Assembly (NCBI GenBank): GCA_002343685.1 | Contig: DDRS01000015.1 | Span: 62,001 to 126,000, forward strand | DNA length: 64,000 nt | Source of the DNA: Thiobacillus denitrificans | Lineage (GTDB): Bacteria; Pseudomonadota; Gammaproteobacteria; Burkholderiales; Thiobacillaceae | Reading direction: 5' to 3' | Shown here: piece by piece, positions 8,872-17,388 of the stretch | Layout: the number at the start of each line of letters is the position of its first letter | How positions within the stretch are numbered: position 1 is the first letter of the stretch | Program-made: the position numbers and the translations under genes | The notes under the pieces: generated by a model | Seen by the model: only the letters and a program-made list of their open reading frames with translations | Databases searched by the model: none | Told to the model about the DNA's origin: nothing

Positions 8872-9744
8872 CTACGGCCGGCTTGCCGTGATCGCATGCG
8901 GGCGTATGGACGGCCTTTCGAGAATGACCAGCGCAATCCCGCCGAGAATGGCGGCGGACGCCAAGGTCAGCCGCATGGTGAGTGACTCGCCCAGAAACAG
9001 GATGCCGCCCAGCGCGGTAATCACGGGGACGCTGAGTTGCACGATCGAAGCCTGGGTGGCCTTCAATGCCGGCAAGACCATGTACCAGATGGCATAGCCC
9101 ATCCCGGACGCCAGCGCGCCGGACAGGATCGCATACCCGATTCCGGCGTAATCCAGCGGCGTGCCGTGCATTATGAACAGGCTCAACGCGACTGCAATGG
9201 GTGCTGCACGCAGGAAATTGCCCGCCGTGACCCGGAGGGGGTTTCCTGCCCCTTTCCCGCGCAGGGAATAGATGCCCCATGCAATCCCGGCGCCCACCAT
9301 GAATACCGAGCCCAGTAATGGCGGCGCCGAGAGGCCCGGGAGCAGGAGGCCGACCAGGCCCCCGAAAGCGAGGACGAAGCCGGCAAGCTGCATGCGTCCC
9401 AGACGTTCGCCCATCCACATGCCGTGGCCGATCATCGTCGCCTGGACGACGCCAAACAGCAGCAGCGCACCCGTTGCCGCCGGCAGGCTCACATAGGCAA
9501 AGGAAAAGCCTGCCGCATAGGCAAACAGCGCCAGCGCGGATAGCCAGTTGCCGCTCCCGGCCGTGGTGCCTTGTCTTGCCTTCACCAGCAGCCAGAGTGT
9601 CAGCGCGCCGGAGGCCAGGCGGATGGTCGTGAAGCTGGCCGGGTCGATGCTGGTGTGTTTGAGGGCAATCCGGCAGAACAGGGAATTGCCCGCAAAGGCC
9701 AGCATGGCGAGCGACGTCAGGGTGATGGTGCGGGTATGGGACAT
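8872..9744 (-). CDS. EamA/DMT-family transporter
   Basis: 290 residues with about ten hydrophobic segments arranged as two EamA repeats. Typical elements are FAGNSLFCRIALKH near the N-terminus and AIWYMVLPALKATQASIV plus GGILFLGESLT in the second repeat. Such proteins export metabolites or amino acids across the inner membrane; the substrate cannot be predicted. The ATG at 9744 is chosen since GAAAGAAG precedes it and the membrane part begins soon after. A longer start 26 codons upstream is possible but adds a hydrophilic extension. Confidence 0.85.
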   Translation of the reverse strand: MSHTRTITLTSLAMLAFAGNSLFCRIALKHTSIDPASFTTIRLASGALTLWLLVKARQGTTAGSGNWLSALALFAYAAGFSFAYVSLPAATGALLLFGVVQATMIGHGMWMGERLGRMQLAGFVLAFGGLVGLLLPGLSAPPLLGSVFMVGAGIAWGIYSLRGKGAGNPLRVTAGNFLRAAPIAVALSLFIMHGTPLDYAGIGYAILSGALASGMGYAIWYMVLPALKATQASIVQLSVPVITALGGILFLGESLTMRLTLASAAILGGIALVILERPSIRPHAITASRP

Positions 9745-9886
9745 GGTAGGCTTCTTTCGATCGCCATCAGGAGGCCGGGCGACGTTGGGCGACAGGGTAT
9801 CCGCCTTCAGCGCTGCCTCCAAGCCCTTTGCCGGAGGGCTGTTTCATGGAAACCTCGGTTGTTCTGGGAGCGATACGGGGCAGGCG

Positions 9887-10309
9887 TCACGCATCCAGGA
9901 CCCACTGGGGATTCCAGGCCACTTCCCAGAGATGCTGGTCCGGATCCAGGAAGTAGCCTGCGTATCCGCCCCAGAAGGTATCGTGGGCAGGCTTGACGAT
10001 GCGGGCGCCTGCGGCGGCGGCTTCGGCCATCACCGCATCGACGTCGGCCCTGGACGCAACGTTATGGGCAAGCGAGATGTCGGTGGCATTGGGCGCGCCT
10101 GGGGGCAGGCCGGTGTCATGGGCGAGGCTTGCCCGGGGCCACAGCGCCAGCTTCAGGCCACCCTGGAGTTCGAAGAATGCGACGGCACCGAAAGCAAACT
10201 CCCGGCCCACGATGCCTTCGGTCTTGAGGCCCATGCCTTCGGCATAGAATTTCACTGCACGGTCGAGGTCGTCCACGCCAAGGGTAATCAGGGTGATACG
10301 CGGTTTCAT
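9887..10309 (-). CDS. Glyoxalase/VOC-superfamily protein
   Basis: 140 residues with the vicinal oxygen chelate fold pattern: an N-terminal DLDRAVKFYAEGMG element and a C-terminal GYAGYFLDPDQHLWEVAW element, whose Glu is the usual metal ligand. Family members include glyoxalases, antibiotic-resistance binding proteins and dioxygenases, so the reaction cannot be specified. The ATG at 10309 is preceded by GGAG at a fitting distance; an upstream ATG 12 codons earlier is less likely. It is a single gene between a transporter and a VIT1-like gene. Confidence 0.8.
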   Translation of the reverse strand: MKPRITLITLGVDDLDRAVKFYAEGMGLKTEGIVGREFAFGAVAFFELQGGLKLALWPRASLAHDTGLPPGAPNATDISLAHNVASRADVDAVMAEAAAAGARIVKPAHDTFWGGYAGYFLDPDQHLWEVAWNPQWVLDA

Positions 10310-10363
10310 AGGTGTTTTCTCCAGAAAGCACGAGGCGTTATCCAAGGCCCGCTATGTAGCCGA

Positions 10364-11059
10364 TCAGGCTAGCGTGCCAAACAAGGCCCCGACGCCGGCC
10401 GTCACGCCCATGGCCAACGCACCCCAGAACGTGACGCGGAGGGCGCCCATCGCCACCCGCGAACCACCGGCACGGGCCGCCACGCCGCCCAGAAGCGCCA
10501 GGAACATGAGCGAGCTTGCCGAGACGAGTGGGATCAGGCTCGCTTCCGGCGCGAATACCGTGACCAACAGCGGCATGGCTGCGCCGAAGGAAAAGCTGGC
10601 AGCCGAAGAAAGTGCCGCCTGGATCGGCCGGGCAGTCAGCGCCTCGGAGATGCCGAGCTCGTCGCGCGCATGGGCGCCGAGCGCGTCGTGAGCCATGAGC
10701 TGGTCGGCGACCTGCTTCGCCAACGCCGGATCGAGTCCCCGCTTGACATAGATTGCCGCCAGTTCCCGGTGTTCGCCCGGATCGTTCGTCTTCAGTTCCT
10801 GACGCTCGCGTTCGAGATCGGCCTGCTCGGTATCCGCCTGGGAATGCACGGAGACATATTCGCCGGCCGCCATCGACATGGCACCCGCGACCAGGCCGGC
10901 AAGGCCTGCGACGAGCACGCTGCTGTGGCCGCCCTGTGCCGATGCAACGCCCAGGATCAGGCTGGCCGTGGAAACAATGCCGTCATTCGCCCCCAGCACC
11001 GCTGCGCGCAGCCAGCCGATACGGTCCGTGCGGTGATGTTCCCTGTGACGTCGCGGCAT
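10364..11059 (-). CDS. VIT1/CCC1-family metal transporter
   Basis: 231 residues. The hallmark LRAAVLGANDGIVSTASLIL is at the N-terminus (~18-37), followed by GLVAGAMSMAAGEYVSVHSQ, a cytoplasmic acidic helical region with many Glu/Asp, and three C-terminal membrane segments. This is the pattern of Fe2+/Mn2+ vacuolar iron transporter relatives found in many bacteria, which likely export excess iron or manganese. The ATG at 11059 has AAAAGGAA upstream. The longer open frame upstream (33 codons) is not needed. Confidence 0.88.
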   Translation of the reverse strand: MPRRHREHHRTDRIGWLRAAVLGANDGIVSTASLILGVASAQGGHSSVLVAGLAGLVAGAMSMAAGEYVSVHSQADTEQADLERERQELKTNDPGEHRELAAIYVKRGLDPALAKQVADQLMAHDALGAHARDELGISEALTARPIQAALSSAASFSFGAAMPLLVTVFAPEASLIPLVSASSLMFLALLGGVAARAGGSRVAMGALRVTFWGALAMGVTAGVGALFGTLA

Positions 11060-11220
11060 GTTCCTTTTCTGTATCCGGTTGCGGTCACGCACGTGTTGCG
11101 CGGCCAGGATTTGGAATGAGCGCTTCCGGGGCGGCGAGCAGTCTGCACCAGTCCCCACAGGCCCTCATGTTAGCGAGCTTGCTTCGCGCTCGGCAAGGCA
11201 TTCGCCGCGTGACGATGACG

Positions 11221-11502
11221 CTACAGTACACCCTGCTCGATCTCATGCAGATACAGGAACTCGGGCGCCTTGACGCCGGCTTGCCTTCTGATTTCAACCA
11301 GTTCCGCTGACTCGAAGAATCGCCGTGCGGCATCCAGCGAAGACCATGCGGAAAAATGGACGATGCGGTTTGCATCGCGGTCGAAGCGCAGCAAACGATA
11401 ACTGATTTCGCCGGCCTCTTTCCGGATAGCTGCCGCCTGATCGAAAACGGTCTTCCATGCCGGGTAGGAGGCGACTTCATGGATGATGAGTACGTGTTGC
11501 AT
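11221..11502 (-). CDS. Small ABM-like (ferredoxin-fold) protein
   Basis: 93 residues beginning MQHVLIIHEVASYPAWK, with a pattern like the antibiotic-biosynthesis-monooxygenase/dimeric alpha-beta barrel group: an N-terminal strand, helix over residues ~18-30, RFDRDANRIVHFSAW strand pair, then a helix with FFESAELVEIR. Its function is unknown; relatives include haem-degrading and quinone-forming monooxygenases as well as uncharacterised proteins. It lies alone between the VIT1-like gene and ggt on the same strand. Confidence 0.6.
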   Translation of the reverse strand: MQHVLIIHEVASYPAWKTVFDQAAAIRKEAGEISYRLLRFDRDANRIVHFSAWSSLDAARRFFESAELVEIRRQAGVKAPEFLYLHEIEQGVL

Positions 11503-11551
11503 GCGTGTCCTTTCGTTCGGAACAACCCAAGCGTAAAACAGCAGTCGCCGT

Positions 11552-13336
11552 TCAACGTCCTACCCGAATCACCGTCCCCTCGCGTCGTGGGTCGGCGGCC
11601 CCGCCATGCGTTCCGGTCGCGGGATCGACGACGACGGCCTGCACCGAACCGATGGTTTCCTGGCAGCCGTCCGTTCCGGCTTCGCCCAGGCCGGTATGCC
11701 CGAGTGTGCGCAGCGCGTCCTGCGTGGCGAGAGTGAAGGGCGGCTGCATGAAGGTCTGGCCGCCTTCGCAACTCACCTTGCCTGCCGCGTTCGTAACCGA
11801 CAGGCGCGGTGCGTCGATGGCCTGCTGCATCGTCATGCCGTGGTCGATGAGGTTGAGCGTGACGTTGAGCACCGAGTTGATGATGGTGGCGCCGCCGGGC
11901 GAGCCGTAGGCGGCGACGGGCTTGCCATCCTTCAGCAGCAGCAGCGGCGCCATGCTGGAGCGCGGACGTTTGAATGGCGCGACGTCGTTGGCGCCGGGAT
12001 TGCCTTCGGTGGGGTCGGCGCTGGGCAGGAAATTGAAATCGGTCAACTCGTTGTTGAGCAGGAAGCCATAGCCCGGCACGGTGATGCCGGAACCCCAGGT
12101 GTATTCGATGGTGGTGGTGTAGCTCACCATGTTGCCCCAGCGGTCGACGATGGCGAAGTGGGTGGTGTGGAGGCTTTCCTCGTGGGTGCGGGCCGGCTTC
12201 GGCCGCATGGCGGCGGGGGCGCTCCAGGGCGTGAGATCGCCTGCCTGTGGCGTATCCATGCGGCGATCCGTTTTGATCAATGCCGCGCGCGTCGCCAGGT
12301 ACTCGGGATTCAGCAGGACGCGTTGCGCCGCCGGCGCGGCATCGTCGTCGCCGATCCATACTGCGCGGTCGGCAAAGGCCAGGCGCATGGCCTCGATCAT
12401 CACATGCAGGGTCTTGGGACTGCCGAAGCCGTAGCCTTGTGCAACGTCGCCGAGCGGAAAGCGTTCGAGCAGCTTCAGGATTTCGAAGAGGGTGAGACCG
12501 CCGGAGGAGGGGGGCGGCATGCCGGCGAGCGTCCAGCCGCGATAGTGGCCGACCAGCGGCCGGCGAATCGCCACCCGGTACTGTGTTAGGTCGGCGAGCG
12601 TCATGCGGCCCTTGCCCGCATCGCCGAGTTCGCTGCGCCCGCGCTGCTGCGCCTTGACGATGGCGCGCGCGATCGGGCCGCGGTAGAAGGCATCGGGGCC
12701 CTCGGCCGCAATCAGTTTCAGGGTCTTCGCCAGGTCGGGCTGCACCAGCCAGTCGCCCTCGGCGAGCGGTACACCGCCGGGACGGAAGGTCGCCGCGGTT
12801 TCCGGCTGGATCCGAGTGCGACCGTCATCGTTCGCGATGTCGTCCGCCAGGAAACGGTTGACACGGAAGCCGTGCTCGGCGAGTTCGATCGCAGGCGCCA
12901 GCGTAGCGGCCAGCTTCATCGTGCCCCAGCGGCGCAGGGCGGTATCGACCCCGAGCAGGGTTCCGGGCACGCCCACCGCGAGGCCGCTGGTCGAGGCAAG
13001 GGGAAAGCTCATGGGCAGGCCGTCGGGCGCGAACATGTCGGCACGGGCGCGTGCAGGGGCGCGTTCGCGCGAATCGACGAAGTAGGTCTCGCCGGTCTTG
13101 GCCAGGTGGACCAGCATGAAGCCGCCGCCGCCGATGCCGGACGATTGCGGCTCGACGACGTTCAACGCGAATTGCACGGCGGCGGCGGCATCGATGGCAT
13201 TGCCGCCCTGTGCCAGCATGCGCGCACCGGCCGCGGCAGCGGCCGGTTGCGAGACCGCCACCACACCCTCGGGCGAGGCGGCCAGCACGGAGGAGGACAG
13301 CAGACAGAAGATGAACCAGTGCGCAATACGGATCAT
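11552..13336 (-). CDS. ggt: Gamma-glutamyltransferase precursor
   Basis: 594 residues: signal peptide at the N-terminus (MIRIAHWFIFCLLSSSVLA), then the large-subunit region with GGNAIDAAAAVQFALNVVEP (44-63) and GIGGGGFMLVH (67-77). The autocleavage site is LHTTHFAIVD, where Thr391 would become the N-terminal nucleophile of the small subunit. Downstream is a GYGFLLNNELTDF lid or substrate region. It hydrolyses or transfers the gamma-glutamyl group of glutathione in the periplasm. I place the start at 13336, where the signal peptide begins. The gene follows nnrS by 85 bases on the same strand and may be read through from the nar operon, but a functional link is not evident. Confidence 0.93.
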   Translation of the reverse strand: MIRIAHWFIFCLLSSSVLAASPEGVVAVSQPAAAAAGARMLAQGGNAIDAAAAVQFALNVVEPQSSGIGGGGFMLVHLAKTGETYFVDSRERAPARARADMFAPDGLPMSFPLASTSGLAVGVPGTLLGVDTALRRWGTMKLAATLAPAIELAEHGFRVNRFLADDIANDDGRTRIQPETAATFRPGGVPLAEGDWLVQPDLAKTLKLIAAEGPDAFYRGPIARAIVKAQQRGRSELGDAGKGRMTLADLTQYRVAIRRPLVGHYRGWTLAGMPPPSSGGLTLFEILKLLERFPLGDVAQGYGFGSPKTLHVMIEAMRLAFADRAVWIGDDDAAPAAQRVLLNPEYLATRAALIKTDRRMDTPQAGDLTPWSAPAAMRPKPARTHEESLHTTHFAIVDRWGNMVSYTTTIEYTWGSGITVPGYGFLLNNELTDFNFLPSADPTEGNPGANDVAPFKRPRSSMAPLLLLKDGKPVAAYGSPGGATIINSVLNVTLNLIDHGMTMQQAIDAPRLSVTNAAGKVSCEGGQTFMQPPFTLATQDALRTLGHTGLGEAGTDGCQETIGSVQAVVVDPATGTHGGAADPRREGTVIRVGR

Positions 13337-13421
13337 GGGCCACGGCCGGGATCGGCAGAAAAGAGGGCAGGGCAGAGCCTGCACCGGTTTGGTCGCGCGC
13401 GTCAATGCGCGGACCGGGTAT

Positions 13422-14618
13422 TCAGCCGGGTTTGCCGTCGACGCGCGGGCGCAGCAGCATCGGGGCATACACCGCCACGAACAGGCCGAATGCGGCGATC
13501 CACACCAGACCGGCCACGGTCATGACTTGCGTATACGCGGCGGGAAAAAGCAGCGGCAGCGCGACGCGGGCCAGTGCGGCGAGGTTGATCGCGATGAAGG
13601 CCAGCGTCATGATCGGCGGCGGTTCCAGCGATCGGCCGGTGTGGCCAAGCGACACGCGTGCCATCATGCCAAGGGTCAGGACGCCGATGGCGCCGGCGGT
13701 GAAGGCATGCAGCGCGCTGCTGGTGGCCATGTGCCATCCTGCCGCCGACAGCGCCAGCAGTGCGAAGCCGAGCGGGATCCACGCATAGCCCAGATGGAGG
13801 ATCCACAGCAGCGGTACCGGCCAGAACTTGGGGGTGTACCAGCCTGCCAGGCGGATCGCGTGGGCCGCCGCCGCTACAGCGGCAAGCAGGGCCGTGACAG
13901 GCGAGGCCGGTGCGAGCAGTGCGGCGATCAATGCCAGCAGGGTGGCGGCCGGCACCAGCCATTCGATGATTGTCCAGCGGCGCGCGCGGGTACGCAGCTT
14001 GTTGTCGGTGAAGCTGGGGATCACCCGTCCGCCCATTGCCGTGATCATCATGACCACCACATAGATGCCCAGATGCAGCCCTGGTCGTGCCGTTCCGGAC
14101 ATCCAGTGCAGGGCATCGGCGTGCACCAGCCCATTGGCCGCAGCCAGCGCCAGCAACAGGATGGGGAAGGGATAGTTGTGCAGTTGCTTCGTCCGCAGGA
14201 TCGGCACTGCCAGCGTGACGGCCAGCACCGGCAGGAACGCCAGGTCGACCAGTGCGACCAGACTGGTAGGAAGGCCCGGAATCAGGAAGCCCAGCCGCCC
14301 CGCCAGCCACAACAGGAACAGCGCGGCCAGCGGACGGCCCGAGGGCGTACGGAGGCCGGTCCAGTTCTGTGCTGCGGTCAGCAGAAAGCCGGCAATCACC
14401 GATACGGCGAAGCCGAACACCATTTCATGGCCATGCCAGACCAGCGGAAGCAGTTCGCCGGGAATGACGGCGCCGCTCAGAATTAGCAGCCACAGCGCCA
14501 TGATCAGCACGGCATAGAGGCCGGCCGCCAGGAAAAACGGTCGAAAGCCGAGCGCGAATGGGGCCCAACCGGTGGGCGGCGGACGCTTCGCTAGATCGTC
14601 GATGGACGGCATGGCCAT
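13422..14618 (-). CDS. nnrS: NnrS family membrane protein (NO-stress/denitrification)
   Basis: 398 residues, about twelve membrane segments, with NnrS landmarks: PFALGFRPFFLAAGLYA near the N-terminus, LVWHGHEMVFGFAVSVIAGF (~59-78), and MMITAMGGRVIPSFTDNKL (~190-208). NnrS proteins are haem- and copper-containing membrane proteins that help cells resist nitrosative stress during denitrification. The gene sits at the 3' end of the nar operon, 64 bases after the DsrC-like gene. This fits a role in handling NO formed during nitrate or nitrite reduction. A second in-frame ATG two codons downstream is an equally possible start. Confidence 0.9.
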   Translation of the reverse strand: MAMPSIDDLAKRPPPTGWAPFALGFRPFFLAAGLYAVLIMALWLLILSGAVIPGELLPLVWHGHEMVFGFAVSVIAGFLLTAAQNWTGLRTPSGRPLAALFLLWLAGRLGFLIPGLPTSLVALVDLAFLPVLAVTLAVPILRTKQLHNYPFPILLLALAAANGLVHADALHWMSGTARPGLHLGIYVVVMMITAMGGRVIPSFTDNKLRTRARRWTIIEWLVPAATLLALIAALLAPASPVTALLAAVAAAAHAIRLAGWYTPKFWPVPLLWILHLGYAWIPLGFALLALSAAGWHMATSSALHAFTAGAIGVLTLGMMARVSLGHTGRSLEPPPIMTLAFIAINLAALARVALPLLFPAAYTQVMTVAGLVWIAAFGLFVAVYAPMLLRPRVDGKPG

Positions 14619-14682
14619 GCAGTGCAGGTGGGATTCAACTGGAGATACATGGCACTAGCCGGAGCTGTCCGTGGGTCGTCGA

Positions 14683-15003
14683 TCAGCCCGTGCTCCAGGC
14701 ACGCGGGCGCTTCATGCCGGCGATTTTGCAGGCCTGCTTCACATAGCCATACGGGAACAGTTCGAACAGCTTCTTCTGCGCGTCCCTGCCCATGCGTTCG
14801 GCCAGATGCTTGATGACGAAGCGGGCATCGGCTGCGATCTGGTGCTCGTCATAGTATTCGCGCATGAAACGGATGGCATCCCAATGGTCGTCGGTGAGCT
14901 GGATGTTCTCGTCTTCGGCCAGGGCTCTGGCTACTTCCTCGTTCCAGTCTCCCGGCTCGATCAGATAACCTTCCGCGTCGCGTTCGGGCAAATCGATGGC
15001 CAT
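14683..15003 (-). CDS. DsrC/TusE-family sulfur-carrier-like protein with only the inner cysteine
   Basis: 106 residues of the DsrC/TusE/DsvC fold: N-terminal DAEGYLIEPGDWNEEVA, IQLTDDHWDAIRFMREYY, and the swinging C-terminal arm with YVKQACKIAGMKRP. Full DsrC has two arm cysteines and TusE keeps only the last one. Here Cys92 (the inner position) is present, while the penultimate cysteine is replaced by Trp103, giving the unusual ending PRAWSTG. The protein therefore cannot form the usual DsrC trisulfide between two arm cysteines. AGGAG precedes the ATG. It follows the SQR-like flavoprotein in the nar operon, suggesting a sulfur-linked or regulatory partner of nitrate respiration (inference). 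Confidence 0.88.
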   Translation of the reverse strand: MAIDLPERDAEGYLIEPGDWNEEVARALAEDENIQLTDDHWDAIRFMREYYDEHQIAADARFVIKHLAERMGRDAQKKLFELFPYGYVKQACKIAGMKRPRAWSTG

Positions 15004-15064
15004 GATTTTCTCCTGTTCCGATTACATTGCTTAATAATTCATTATTTATATATGTTTACATGTT

Positions 15065-15094
15065 CTGCCGATGCGATCAAGCCGGGATCGGCAG
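15065..15094 (-). other. Inverted repeat between the SQR-like and DsrC-like genes
   Basis: Perfect 8-bp stem CTGCCGAT/ATCGGCAG (15065-15072 and 15087-15094) with a 14-base loop, about ten bases past the flavoprotein stop. The next ~35 bases on the minus strand are very AT-rich but lack a T run. It could be a partial terminator or mRNA stabiliser, with a separate promoter for the DsrC-like gene in the AT-rich stretch (15015-15060). Neither is proven. Confidence 0.5.
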
Positions 15095-15104
15095 ATGCAC
15101 TTCG

Positions 15105-16655
15105 TCACGTCCCGCCACCGTGGAACTCGACTCCAGGTTGGCGCTCCGGCAGGGCCTCCACCAGGAGTTCACGCCGCGCCAGCGCCATGGCCTCGACGCC
15201 AGGTTCGTTCAGATACGATTTGGCGTCGGACACCGCGGCAACCAGCAGATCGGCCGCCAGTGTGTCGGGATCGCGGCCGACCGATTTGGCCAGTGCCCGG
15301 AGCTCGATGCAGGGGTCCGGCGGCAGCCGGATTTCCAGGGGTTTGCCTCCATTGGGAGCCGCGATCGTCGGGTGTTGTTCGCCGCTTTTTCCGGCCAGCA
15401 CTCGGCTCATCACGCCGGCGATGTGCGAGGCGACGGAAGGGGCCTGACCCACAGGCTGCAGGCGGATCCGGTTGACGAAGTACTTCTCGAAATCGACCTT
15501 GGCCTGATGCACCCAGCGCCCCTGGCGCATCCAGTTGATGTCGCGCAAGGGCACCTGGGGTTCCGACAGGTAGGCGGCGCCGGTGTTGCCCATGTCGCTC
15601 AGCCACTTGGCGCGCTGCGGGACATAACTCGTCAGCGGCGCATCGCCGAGCTGGGCCAGGATGTTGTGTACCGCGATCTCGCCGGCTTTCTGGATCGCGT
15701 ATACCGAGTCGGGGGCACCAACCGGCACCGGGGTGTGGGTCACTGCCGGTTGTGCCACGCAGGCGCCCAGGGCGAATACATTGGGATAGTCCGGGTTGCG
15801 CAGGTACTCGTCCACGATCACCAGTCCATGCTTGTCGACCAGGCCGGCGGCACTGCGTATGCCGGGCACCCCGCCGAAAGCCGGCCAGTAGACCGAATAG
15901 GCGTATGGCAGCGCATGGGTCTGTTTGGTGCCGCCGGCGGCATTGAGTTCGGCGATGTGAAGGATGTCCGCGTCGATGCGTGTCGTGATGGCGTTGCAGA
16001 TCACACTGATCTTGGTATCGACCAGCGCGGCGGTTACCGCGCCGCGGCTGGCGCCTTCGCCACCAAGGCCGAGATGGCCGGGCCAGGGTTCGGGCGTGAC
16101 GAGAGTGATCGGCACCCGTTCGCGGATGTTGCGGCGCTTGAGGTCTGCATCGATCAGGAAGGCATACTCGTAGAGCGGTCCCAACACGCTGGCGCCTGGC
16201 GCCGCCCCGATCACGATCGGTCCGGGGTGGCGCACGAACTCACGGTAGGCTGCCAGTGCGCGCTCGGCCTGGTCGATGTGGATCACCGAATGCGTGTAGT
16301 CGGCGAGACCGGGAATCGCGTCGGTCATGCCGCTGGCACCTGTGGCGATCAGCAGCGCATCGTAATAGAGCACATCGCCGTTCTCCAGGTCGACCTGGAT
16401 GACGTCGGGATGGATGCGCTCGACGGCGCTGTGGACGAATTTGATGCCGCGAGATTCCAGATAGGGTGCGATGGGAAAGGCAATGTCGGCACGCTCGCGC
16501 CAACCCATGGCGATCCAGGGATTGGACGGCACGAAGTGGAAATAGGGCTTGTCCGACACCACCGTCACTTCGTCGTGCGGGCCCAGCTGGGCTTTCAGGG
16601 CGTAGGCCGCGGTCACGCCCGCGATGCCGGCACCCAGGATGACAACATGCGTCAT
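15105..16655 (-). CDS. Sulfide:quinone-oxidoreductase-like FAD protein lacking the redox cysteine
   Basis: 516 residues. The N-terminal FAD Rossmann motif is VVILGAGIAGVTAAYALKA (4-22), and the second FAD region GALGAC-type ends with NVFALGACVAQP (292-303) and THTPVPVGAP. Overall it is clearly SQR/FCSD-like. However, the segment GAAPGASVLGPLYEYAF (150-166) has Val157 where SQR has its catalytic Cys in GASCFGPAYE. The only cysteines are C220, C299 and one in the C-terminal extension (residues ~405-516), which I do not recognise. It may reduce quinone from a non-sulfide donor or act on a carrier-bound substrate. It lies 33 bases after narI with AAGGAG before its ATG. Confidence 0.85.
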   Translation of the reverse strand: MTHVVILGAGIAGVTAAYALKAQLGPHDEVTVVSDKPYFHFVPSNPWIAMGWRERADIAFPIAPYLESRGIKFVHSAVERIHPDVIQVDLENGDVLYYDALLIATGASGMTDAIPGLADYTHSVIHIDQAERALAAYREFVRHPGPIVIGAAPGASVLGPLYEYAFLIDADLKRRNIRERVPITLVTPEPWPGHLGLGGEGASRGAVTAALVDTKISVICNAITTRIDADILHIAELNAAGGTKQTHALPYAYSVYWPAFGGVPGIRSAAGLVDKHGLVIVDEYLRNPDYPNVFALGACVAQPAVTHTPVPVGAPDSVYAIQKAGEIAVHNILAQLGDAPLTSYVPQRAKWLSDMGNTGAAYLSEPQVPLRDINWMRQGRWVHQAKVDFEKYFVNRIRLQPVGQAPSVASHIAGVMSRVLAGKSGEQHPTIAAPNGGKPLEIRLPPDPCIELRALAKSVGRDPDTLAADLLVAAVSDAKSYLNEPGVEAMALARRELLVEALPERQPGVEFHGGGT

Positions 16656-16688
16656 TTCAGTCTCCTTGATTCGTTGGGGTCACGCTGC

Positions 16689-17372
16689 TCAGCCACGCGG
16701 GCGCACCAGTTGCCAAGCGCGCACGGCGTAGGTCGTCGCGGCAAAGCCGCTCCACACATGCACCAGGCGCGTGAACGGGAAGACGAGGAAGATCGTCATG
16801 CCGAGGAACAGGTGCGTCTTGAACACCCAGCCCGCGCCGACCAGCAGTTCGACCGCATCGCCGCGGAAGGTGACGATGCGCTGCGCCCATTCGGCCAGGC
16901 GGATCATCATGCTGCCGTCCAGATGCTGCGCCGACAGCGGAATGGTCGCGAGGCCGAGCAGCAGCTGCAGCCAGAGCAGCAGCAGGATCAGGATGTCGCT
17001 GGCTTTCGACGTGGCACGGATGCGCGGTTCAGCCAGGCGGCGATGCAGCAGCAGCGAGATGCCGATGAAAGCCAACACACCCGCCGTTCCACCCGACACC
17101 ATGGCCAGCACCTGTTTGGCGCCGGCGCTGATGAAAGGCTCGTAGACGAAGTGCGGCGTCAGCATGCCGAAAAAATGACCAAAAAACAGGAACAGCACGC
17201 CGACGTGGAACAGGTTGCTGCCCAGCCTAAGCTGGCCGCGTTTCAGCAATTGCGACGAATCGCTCTTCCAGGTGTATTGCTCGCGGTCGAAGCGGATCAG
17301 GCTGCCGAGCAGGAAGATCGTCAGGGCGATATAGGGATAGATCCCGAACAGGAACGTTTGCGAATAGGACAT
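16689..17372 (-). CDS. narI: Respiratory nitrate reductase gamma subunit (cytochrome b)
   Basis: 227 residues, five membrane segments. It carries the two haem b of NarGHI and passes electrons from quinol to NarH. The haem-ligand histidines are at exactly the positions known for E. coli NarI: His56 and His66 in the second segment (HVGVLFLFFGH) and His187 and His205 near the C-terminus (HLFLGM and LVHVW). AGGAGG lies upstream of the ATG. It follows narJ by 16 bases in the narGHJI order. Confidence 0.96.
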   Translation of the reverse strand: MSYSQTFLFGIYPYIALTIFLLGSLIRFDREQYTWKSDSSQLLKRGQLRLGSNLFHVGVLFLFFGHFFGMLTPHFVYEPFISAGAKQVLAMVSGGTAGVLAFIGISLLLHRRLAEPRIRATSKASDILILLLLWLQLLLGLATIPLSAQHLDGSMMIRLAEWAQRIVTFRGDAVELLVGAGWVFKTHLFLGMTIFLVFPFTRLVHVWSGFAATTYAVRAWQLVRPRG

Positions 17373-17388
17373 GTTTCGATCCTCCTGA

